Positions 6,917-13,299 of a stretch of DNA of 13,299 bases are shown piece after piece (the first letter of the stretch is position 1; each line of letters opens with the position of its first letter). The notes below the pieces were generated by a model, which saw nothing but the letters and a program-made list of their open reading frames with translations, made no database searches and was not told the origin of the DNA. Made by a program: the position numbers and the translations under genes. Source of the DNA: Euryarchaeota archaeon UBA561 (GTDB taxonomy: Archaea; Thermoplasmatota; Poseidoniia; Poseidoniales; Poseidoniaceae); NCBI GenBank assembly GCA_002502295.1, contig DANX01000041.1:5185-18483 (forward strand), read 5' to 3'.

Positions 6917-7476
6917 TGGTCTCGGCAGGAACCCTCCACGTGATTTCAACTGAACTGGCCGTCGGCGCCTTTGCCATGGCCGGCGTGGCCTTCTTGTTGG
7001 CCGGACTTGCCAGCCACGGTTGGTTGAGCATGCGACGCCACCTGACGTTGGTGGATCATGTCGCTCATTTTGCGTTAGCCTTTGGTCTGGTTGCCATGCC
7101 GTTCGCCATAGTGACGGGCATCCAATCAAGCCCGGGTTCTGGGGTTGATCATCCAATCCTCATCAACAAAATGTTCCTGTCATCGTCCGCCTTTGGTCTA
7201 GCCATTGGCGTCCTCCTCACTCGCCGGCGGCACGGTCAAGGAGTGTGGAGCCAGCCATGGGGCCGCCGGTGGCAATCTCTTGGGGGCATGGCCACCGTGG
7301 GTTTGGTGTTGATCACGGCCTCCATGGGGGGGACTTACAGCCGTGGTGAATCGTTGTTGGACGTGTTCAATCTTCCTTACGAACAAGTACCGCTGATGCC
7401 GATGTGGCTGTCTGGATTGGTCATGGCCGTTGCTGTGGCCAACATGGTCATGATGCGCCAGCAACGAATGACCTGA
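6916..7476 (+). CDS. Five-helix membrane protein with conserved-looking histidines, possibly b-type-cytochrome- or DUF2231-like
   Basis: 186 residues, mostly hydrophobic, with predicted membrane helices near 8-31, 48-70, 84-101, 121-138 and 161-179. Histidines near helix ends (H8, H34, H42, H48, H51, H79) and the motifs DHVAHFALAF and DHPILINKMF recall small cytochrome b561-like or DUF2231-type proteins, where paired histidines can ligate haem b. I cannot confirm membership from sequence alone. The start at 6916 is fixed by the Shine-Dalgarno site and by the TAATG overlap with the gene before. Tight coupling to two exported Cys-His proteins suggests it works with them at the membrane, perhaps passing electrons across it. 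An alternative is a structural membrane partner with no cofactor. Its TGA abuts the stop of the opposing ABC transporter gene. Confidence 0.78.
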   Translation: MVSAGTLHVISTELAVGAFAMAGVAFLLAGLASHGWLSMRRHLTLVDHVAHFALAFGLVAMPFAIVTGIQSSPGSGVDHPILINKMFLSSSAFGLAIGVLLTRRRHGQGVWSQPWGRRWQSLGGMATVGLVLITASMGGTYSRGESLLDVFNLPYEQVPLMPMWLSGLVMAVAVANMVMMRQQRMT

Positions 7477-9330
7477 TCACAAACCAGCCATTTCCCCGGT
7501 TTGGATGTTCCACTGACTGGCGTAAACGCCACCGGACGCCACTAAATCATCGTGAAGGCCGCGTTCGACAATCGCTCCGTCAACCATTGAGAGAATTTCG
7601 TTGGCGTTGCGTATTGTGCTCAACCGATGAGCCACGGCCATGGTTGCACGTTCTTTGCCCGACGAGAGGAGGTTTTCCTGTATCCGGCGCTCTGTCTCTG
7701 CGTCAAGCGCACTGCTCGCTTCATCGAGGATGAGCAAACTCGGTGCTTTGAGCAAGGCTCGAGCGAGGGAAACACGCGCTCGCTGACCGCCGCTCAGCAT
7801 CGCACCGCGATCGCCGACGAGGGTTTCAAGTCCATCTTCGAGTTCCTGGACAAATTCCCAAGCACCGGCCAATTTGAGCGCCTCAACCAGATCGTCTTCG
7901 GTGGCTGTTTGATTGTACATGACATTGTCTCGGACCGAACCGTAGAAGAGGAAGGGATCTTGGCTCACAAACCCAATCGCTTCCCTTAGAGAATGCAGGG
8001 TGAGTTCGGTGATGGGTCGGCCATTGACCAACACCTCACCGCTATCGGGGGTGTAGTAGCGCATCAACAGTTTGAGAATGGTGGTTTTTCCAGCACCTGT
8101 GTGCCCCATCACGCCGAGGAATTCACCCTCTCGCACCTTGAAGGAAATACCGTTGAGGACTTTGATGCTGGTGTTTGGGTAGGTGAAATACACGTCCTTG
8201 AATTCGATGGTTTTGATGCCACCCTCAAGCGCCACTGCGTGTTCGTTGTCCACGATGGTCGGCTCAAGGTCAATCGCTGCGAAAACGCGTTGGGCAGCAG
8301 CCTCACCTCGCTGTAGTTGATTTACGAGGATACCAAAAATGAACATCGGCATGGTCATTCGGGTGCTTATGAGCAGAAAAGTGACCAGTTGGCCGGTGGT
8401 AATCTCGCCTTCGCTTGCAAAATATCCACCGGCGGTCACAAGCAGCCCAAAAGCAACACCAGCCACGGCGTAAATCATCGGAATGAAGCGGTTGCGGTCC
8501 AAACTTGCACCCATGGCTTGGTCTCGGTATGCACCCGATTCATTCGCCACACGGTTTGCTTCCCAGTGCTCGGCGTTGTAGGCCTGAACCACGGCGATGC
8601 CGGAAATCAGGTTCTCCAGCACAGCATGAATGTCGCCGGTCGACTCCCGTTGTTTGCGGTATTTTCGCTGGACCCGCGTCGAAAACCAGTAAACAGCAGG
8701 AACGATGAACAGAATGGGCGTGAACAACACCACCGCCAATTTCCATGACATCAAGACGAGAATAAGGAAGGCCGTGGCAAACGTGATGCATATTCGTATG
8801 ATGGACGTGGACGAGTCAGAAACCACGTCCTCCAGTTGGTTCACGTCGCTTGACAAGACCGACATGATCTGTCCAGTTTGGCGAAGGTCGTAGTACGAAG
8901 CCTCCATGGATATGAGGGAGCGCGTGGCGTCCATCCGTAAATCGTGTTGGATGTTGTAGCCCAGTGTTTGCCAAGAATATTCCGAAATGCCTTGGCAAAT
9001 CGCGAGGCAGAAGAAGCCGAGGAAGATCAGCACACCATAGCCAATGGCGGGATTGCTGTGGAGGGTGGTGACGATGTCTTGCACAATTTGAGGCCCTGAG
9101 AGGACATCGGTGGTGAAATAATCCACGGCGAAACCGATGGCAACAAAGGGCATCAGGTCAAAAAACCGGGCGGCTGCGTTGGCAAAAATTCCGGCAAATG
9201 CGCGCTTTGGATATTTCTTGGCGTATGGAACAATACGCCAAATCTGATTTCCAAGAACACCAGCGCTTGCGTCTGCGTCGCCGGGGGACATCGTGTTGCT
9301 GTGAGCTTTCGCTTCTTCACCCCCCGTCAT
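7477..9330 (-). CDS. ABC exporter half-transporter (fused transmembrane and ATPase domains, MsbA/MDR type)
   Basis: Taken from the ATG at 9330 this is 617 residues. The N-terminal half has about six membrane helices (roughly 45-335). The C-terminal ATPase is complete: Walker A GHTGAGKTT (409-417), Q-loop VSQDPF (Q457), signature LSGGQ (512-516), Walker B LLILDE (532-537) with catalytic E537, D-loop SALD and H-loop H568 (AHRLSTI). Such proteins work as dimers and export lipids, lipid-linked glycans, peptides or drugs; the substrate is not visible here. The frame is open to an ATG at 9465, and another ATG lies at 9411. However, the stretch 9331-9411 uses AGA, AGT and GGG codons unlike the rest, and the 9465 start would overlap the divergent protease gene. 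I therefore prefer 9330; 9291 is also possible. It converges with the surface-protein run with no gap. Confidence 0.92.
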   Translation of the reverse strand: MTGGEEAKAHSNTMSPGDADASAGVLGNQIWRIVPYAKKYPKRAFAGIFANAAARFFDLMPFVAIGFAVDYFTTDVLSGPQIVQDIVTTLHSNPAIGYGVLIFLGFFCLAICQGISEYSWQTLGYNIQHDLRMDATRSLISMEASYYDLRQTGQIMSVLSSDVNQLEDVVSDSSTSIIRICITFATAFLILVLMSWKLAVVLFTPILFIVPAVYWFSTRVQRKYRKQRESTGDIHAVLENLISGIAVVQAYNAEHWEANRVANESGAYRDQAMGASLDRNRFIPMIYAVAGVAFGLLVTAGGYFASEGEITTGQLVTFLLISTRMTMPMFIFGILVNQLQRGEAAAQRVFAAIDLEPTIVDNEHAVALEGGIKTIEFKDVYFTYPNTSIKVLNGISFKVREGEFLGVMGHTGAGKTTILKLLMRYYTPDSGEVLVNGRPITELTLHSLREAIGFVSQDPFLFYGSVRDNVMYNQTATEDDLVEALKLAGAWEFVQELEDGLETLVGDRGAMLSGGQRARVSLARALLKAPSLLILDEASSALDAETERRIQENLLSSGKERATMAVAHRLSTIRNANEILSMVDGAIVERGLHDDLVASGGVYASQWNIQTGEMAGL

Positions 9331-9436
9331 ACCTCTTGGGCGATGACTAAGACTCTTGAACCCTCGGTAGAACCCGTGGATTCTTGACAGTCTGCTAAAC
9401 CAATCTTTCATGAGGTTGCCCGGGTTGCATTTGACT
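9331..9436. promoter_or_regulatory. Divergent region between ABC exporter and protease genes
   Basis: About 106 bp if the exporter starts at 9330. It should hold both promoters, but no strong TATA box is visible. AATCTTTCATGA (9402-9413) lies about 24-35 nt before the protease ATG and is the best plus-strand candidate. No convincing inverted repeat was found. Confidence 0.35.
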
Positions 9437-12400
9437 ATGCAGAGGCAACGGCGCCGCACTTCCATCCTGTTCTTTGGACTTCTCTTGGTTCAAGTCCTCT
9501 CTCCGATTGCCTTTGCTCAAGCACCCAATGAGCCGCTTGATGCCAATACAGAGGCCGAGATTGACCTCCTTCAACAACTCAACATCGCGCCATCATCGTT
9601 GGCCGAACACGGTTGGCTTGGAAGCGACCAAGCCGCTGGAACCGCTGCCCTGCTGTACCGAGATGTCTCCCTTGTCGCACCGAGCGAATGGACAGAACGA
9701 ACAGGAGAACAACGCGTGGACGGGTACTACATCCTCGGCCACACGTATCCGGTTCCGAGCACATGGTTCCACGACCTTGCAGCCTCGGGCATTGATTGCT
9801 TCTCGTTTATGCCACCAGCAAACTTCCATTGCGATGTCAATTCCAAAACACCTGCACAGCTTTTCGACTTGGACGTGTTGGGTTTAGCCGCCATGGATTC
9901 AACGGATAAAGTGCAAACCGATCTCGCACGAGGCATGCTCAACTTGGACATGCACGCCCCCAACCCGTTTGTGAATGATGAAGGCGCCGTGGTCAACGTG
10001 GTCCTTTCTGGCGAGGACCTTCCCGAAGGTTTGCTTCAGCGCAGCGACATCGCTTTGGACTCCCACACGGGAAGGTTCGCTACGATGGCCCTGACCGTTG
10101 AAGGGCTCTCTTGGTTGGTTCAACAAGACGCTGTTGAGTGGGTCGAACCAAGACCGTTCTTTGAATTCCTTAACTCCGTAGGCATTGAGGTGATGAACGT
10201 TGATGACACCTGGGACACCACCAACATGGCCAACATTGACACGTCGTGGTCCGGTTTGGATGGAAGCGGTGTGATTGTCACCGTCGCCGATACCGGCCTT
10301 GATAACGGTGTCAACAACACCAACATGCATCCTGATTTCAGAGACCACATCACCGGTATACTCTCCTTCCCGCCAGCGGCTTCGACCTGCTCCTCGCTAA
10401 GTTTGAGCCCGTGCGGCGACGACGCAGAAGACCACAACGGCCACGGCACCCACGTGGCTGGTTCCGTCCTCGGAGACGGCACCCACAGCAACGGCGACAT
10501 CATCGGTGCAGCACCTGAGGCTCATCTTCTGGTCCACTCCATCGCCACCACCCACAACGGCGAAGAAAAGCTCCTCGGCATTCCAAACAACCTCGATGAC
10601 ATGTTCAAACTGGCATGGGCCAATGGAAGCCGAGTCCATACCAACTCATGGGGCTCTGCCGTTTCTGGAGTGTACACCACCTCGTCAATGCAAGCGGATT
10701 CAAGCGCCCGGACCCATGACGAAATGGTCATTCTTTTCGCCGCTGCCAACGAAGGAGTGGATGCGAACATGAACGGAGAAATTGACCTGGATTCGATGGG
10801 AAGTCCAGCCACGGCCAAGAACGTCCTGACGGTTGGTGCGAGCGAAAACAACCGCGGAAACATGACGTGGACATGGGGCAGCAGTGACTACGGGTCCCCC
10901 ATTTCCACCGACAAACTGGCGGACAACCCTGACGGCATGGCTGCCTTTTCCTCCCGTGGACCGACCGATGATGGCCGAATCAAACCCGATTTCTCAGCCC
11001 CTGGCACCATGATTCTTTCAACAAAATCCCGAAGCACCACATCGGTGGGTTGGTTGGCACACAATGCCAGCTACACCTACATGGGTGGTACGAGCATGGC
11101 AACGCCACTGACCGCTGGTGCGTCCGCTCTGTTGCTTCAACATTTGATGGACAATCTTGGAGAAACCAACCCGACCTCTGCCCTCGTGAAGGCCATTTTC
11201 ACAGCCAGTGCACACGACATGACGGGCCAATACTCCTCATCGACCAACGGTGCAGGTGAAGCTGCTCCGAACAACCACGAAGGATGGGGAAGGATCAACA
11301 TGTCCCAAGCCATCAACACATCGTACTTGCAAGGTCATTCGGTGATCACGAATGCTGATTCAGGGTGGTCGTTCAACGTGCCTGCCAGCGCCGAAGACAT
11401 CAACATCGCCTTGACGTGGACCGATCCCGCATCAACGCCCGCCGCCTCGACCAACCTCGTCAATGACGTGGATTTGGCCCTTAAGAGCCCATCAGGCACA
11501 TGGACCAACGTGAGTAACAACCTCGACAACCTTCGGGGCTTGACACTGACCTCACCTTCGCAAGGCACTTGGGAACTGCATGTTGTCGGTAGCAACATCC
11601 CCACTGGACCCCAATTCTTTGCTGTCGCCATGACGGGCGATTACACCTTGAGTAATCTGACGCAGGATGCTGACTTTGACGGATACGAGGACGATGATGA
11701 CGACTGCAACACCACAGCGGGAACCTCAACCGTGGACCGAACCGGTTGTCCCGACACAGACGGTGATGGATACTCAAACCCGGACGGTTCGTGGACCGTT
11801 AACAACGGAGCCGATGCTTTCCCAAGCGAGCCTACGCAGTGGGCAGATGCGGATTTTGACGGCTATGGCAACAACGCTGCCGGCGTGCAACCTGACGCCT
11901 GTGTTTCCACGGCGGGCAATTCGACGGGGGACCGATTTGGTTGCTTGGATGACGACGGTGATGGCTATTCCAATCCCGACGGGTCGTGGACAACGGCCAA
12001 CGGAGCAGATTCGTGTTCAAGCGTTGCTGGTCCATCAAACCAGGACCGAAACGGATGCGCCGATCAAGACGGCGACGGTTATTCCGACCCAGACGGTTCA
12101 TGGGGCACCACGAACGGAGCCGACGCGTTCCCCACCGACGCCACACAATGGGCAGACACCGACAACGACGGTTACGGAGACAACCCTCCGCCAGCGACCA
12201 CCGGCGATGCGTGTCCAAGTGTTAATGGGGATTCAGACCAGGACCGTTTCGGATGCACCGATTCGGATGGAGACGGATATTCCGACCCTGACAGCGGGTG
12301 GACCACCGTCAACGGAGCAGACGCCTTTGCATCCGATGCGACCCAATGGGCTGACGGCGATGGTGACGGATACGGCGACAACGCCTCTGGAACCAATCCG

Positions 12401-13299
12401 GACGCATGCCCAACGCAACACGGCACGTCGACCGAGTTGGGACGCTTGGGATGCGCGGACACCGACAGCGATGGTTATGCCGACATTGATGACGCCTTCC
12501 CGAACGAGGGAACGCAGTGGTCGGACACCGATGGCGATGGATACGGAGACGAAGCCACTGGATTTGAGGGCGACGCTTGTCCAAACACTTCGGGTGCATC
12601 AAACCGAGACCGGTTTGGTTGCCTTGACACCGACAACGATGGTTCCTCCGACGGAGACGCAACCTGGACCACGGCCAACGGCGCAGATATCGCGCCAAAC
12701 GACGCCACACAATGGGTTGATTCCGACGGTGACGGGCGTGGAGATAATCCTCTCGGAACCAATGGCGACCAATGTCCATCGCAAGCAGGAAACTCAACAG
12801 CGGATCGACTTGGCTGCCCGGATACAGACGGTGATGGATACTCCGACCCGGACAGTGGATGGACCACGGACAACGGAGCAGACGCTTACCCCAACGACCC
12901 AACCCGCTGGGGTGACAACGATGGCGACGGCTACGATGACGGCCTTGACGACGATTGCCCAACCTTGTACGGAACATCCGTGCACGACCGAAAAGGTTGC
13001 CCTGACCAAGACGGAGACGGATACTCCGACCCGGACAGTGGATGGACCACGGGCAACGGAGCAGACGCCTTCATGACCGATTCAACACAGTGGAACGATA
13101 CCGATGGTGATGGCTACGGCGACAACCCGACCGGGTCCGTTGCGGATGCTTGTCTGAACGTCTACGGTGAGTCATGGCAAAACGGAACGTACGGCTGTCC
13201 GGATGCGGATGAGGACGGCTGGAGCGATACCGAAGACACGCACCCCGACGATCAAACTCAATGGGCGGACGTTGACGGTGATGGATACGGTGACAACCC
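9437..13299 (+). CDS. Secreted subtilisin-like serine protease (peptidase S8) with jelly-roll domain and long TSP3-like repeat tail; 3' end beyond the window
   Basis: At least 1287 residues are visible with no stop before the edge. The signal peptide MQRQRRRTSILFFGLLLVQV continues to a cleavage site near AFA (25-27). Residues about 28-250 are a propeptide-like region ending VEWVEPRP. The S8 catalytic domain (about 255-630) has D285 in VADTGLD, H336 in NGHGTHVAG, the oxyanion N438 in AAANEG and S553 in GTSMATP, so it should be active. A beta-sandwich (about 635-735, with TNLVNDVDLALKSPSG and PQFFAVAMTG) matches the C-terminal jelly roll of KP-43-type subtilases. From residue 744 to the edge come Asp-rich repeats that probably bind calcium. 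It is probably an extracellular or surface enzyme degrading protein for food; its anchor would be off the edge. An in-frame ATG at 9410 is possible, but 9437 gives a better signal peptide. Confidence 0.93.
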   Translation, partial: MQRQRRRTSILFFGLLLVQVLSPIAFAQAPNEPLDANTEAEIDLLQQLNIAPSSLAEHGWLGSDQAAGTAALLYRDVSLVAPSEWTERTGEQRVDGYYILGHTYPVPSTWFHDLAASGIDCFSFMPPANFHCDVNSKTPAQLFDLDVLGLAAMDSTDKVQTDLARGMLNLDMHAPNPFVNDEGAVVNVVLSGEDLPEGLLQRSDIALDSHTGRFATMALTVEGLSWLVQQDAVEWVEPRPFFEFLNSVGIEVMNVDDTWDTTNMANIDTSWSGLDGSGVIVTVADTGLDNGVNNTNMHPDFRDHITGILSFPPAASTCSSLSLSPCGDDAEDHNGHGTHVAGSVLGDGTHSNGDIIGAAPEAHLLVHSIATTHNGEEKLLGIPNNLDDMFKLAWANGSRVHTNSWGSAVSGVYTTSSMQADSSARTHDEMVILFAAANEGVDANMNGEIDLDSMGSPATAKNVLTVGASENNRGNMTWTWGSSDYGSPISTDKLADNPDGMAAFSSRGPTDDGRIKPDFSAPGTMILSTKSRSTTSVGWLAHNASYTYMGGTSMATPLTAGASALLLQHLMDNLGETNPTSALVKAIFTASAHDMTGQYSSSTNGAGEAAPNNHEGWGRINMSQAINTSYLQGHSVITNADSGWSFNVPASAEDINIALTWTDPASTPAASTNLVNDVDLALKSPSGTWTNVSNNLDNLRGLTLTSPSQGTWELHVVGSNIPTGPQFFAVAMTGDYTLSNLTQDADFDGYEDDDDDCNTTAGTSTVDRTGCPDTDGDGYSNPDGSWTVNNGADAFPSEPTQWADADFDGYGNNAAGVQPDACVSTAGNSTGDRFGCLDDDGDGYSNPDGSWTTANGADSCSSVAGPSNQDRNGCADQDGDGYSDPDGSWGTTNGADAFPTDATQWADTDNDGYGDNPPPATTGDACPSVNGDSDQDRFGCTDSDGDGYSDPDSGWTTVNGADAFASDATQWADGDGDGYGDNASGTNPDACPTQHGTSTELGRLGCADTDSDGYADIDDAFPNEGTQWSDTDGDGYGDEATGFEGDACPNTSGASNRDRFGCLDTDNDGSSDGDATWTTANGADIAPNDATQWVDSDGDGRGDNPLGTNGDQCPSQAGNSTADRLGCPDTDGDGYSDPDSGWTTDNGADAYPNDPTRWGDNDGDGYDDGLDDDCPTLYGTSVHDRKGCPDQDGDGYSDPDSGWTTGNGADAFMTDSTQWNDTDGDGYGDNPTGSVADACLNVYGESWQNGTYGCPDADEDGWSDTEDTHPDDQTQWADVDGDGYGDN
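11666..13299 (+). repeat. Thrombospondin type 3-like calcium-binding repeat array in the protease tail
   Basis: Eight units and the start of a ninth are visible, each mostly about 55-67 residues. The usual unit reads DxDxDGYGDN, a loop with a Cys (often DACP), a DRxGC Cys, DxDGDGYSDPD, WTTxNGADAFP and TQWA. Each unit carries two DxDxDG loops of the kind that coordinate calcium in TSP3 and EF-hand-like folds, and two Cys that could pair. Unit 2 has an internal variant (NGADSCSSVAG) that skips straight to another Cys segment. Units 4 and 8 lack the WTTxNGAD part. Arrays like this usually act as rigid, calcium-stiffened stalks between a catalytic domain and the cell surface or matrix; that role is inferred. 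Confidence 0.88.

Noticed and set aside
11667..13076. A 469-codon open frame shifted against the protease tail, rich in Thr, Arg and Pro
   Set aside because: It is a shadow of the repeat DNA: the GAC/GAT-GGC-type codons of the DxDxDG array leave the shifted frame without stops, and its product only mirrors the repeat period. The in-frame subtilase continues through the whole stretch.

Overview
The window reads as chromosomal DNA from a planktonic euryarchaeon, most likely Marine Group II (Candidatus Poseidoniales) or a close relative. The archaeal assignment rests on three informational genes: a Nop5-like box C/D RNP protein, transcription factor S and a PCNA clamp. A TATA box placed for a nearly leaderless transcript supports it. 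The Marine Group II assignment is an inference from the setting: moderately GC-rich DNA, large secreted or anchored proteins with Ig-like/PKD/FN3 domains, and a secreted subtilase with a long thrombospondin type 3-like calcium-binding tail. I could not run a search to confirm it.

Layout. Positions 1-502 (minus) hold the N-terminal part of a Nop5-like protein that runs off the left edge. Across a divergent promoter region lies the TFS gene (627-977, plus). It converges on the PCNA gene (980-1720, minus) with 2 nt between the stop codons. A 177-bp divergent region (1721-1897) carries a perfect 9-bp inverted repeat and several copies of the hexamer ATGAAC. A run of five plus-strand genes follows: a membrane-anchored family 2 glycosyltransferase (1898-3034), a small two-helix membrane protein (3086-3412), a large surface protein (3432-5948), a smaller related surface protein (5945-6916) and a five-helix membrane protein (6916-7476). 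The last three are joined by 4-nt and 1-nt overlaps and are almost certainly co-translated.

The run meets a minus-strand ABC exporter (7477-about 9330) end to end, with both stop codons inside one TGATCA palindrome. After a short divergent region, a plus-strand secreted subtilisin-like protease begins at 9437 and is still open at the right edge. Its last 1.6 kb is an array of Asp-rich TSP3-like repeats.

How the genes may work together. The left part is core information processing: RNA modification, transcript cleavage and the replication clamp. The rest concerns the cell envelope. The most interesting unit is the 3432-7476 cluster. Two exported, membrane-anchored proteins each start with a Cys/Cys-His motif in an unusual spacing (C-x-C-H and C-x3-C-H) followed by a beta-sandwich that I compare with choice-of-anchor V/Reelin-like domains. 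They are coupled to a His-containing multi-helix membrane protein. This looks like a candidate envelope redox or metal-binding module, but no function is demonstrated. There is no stretch over 300 bases without a gene, and I saw no tRNA, rRNA, CRISPR array or insertion sequence.
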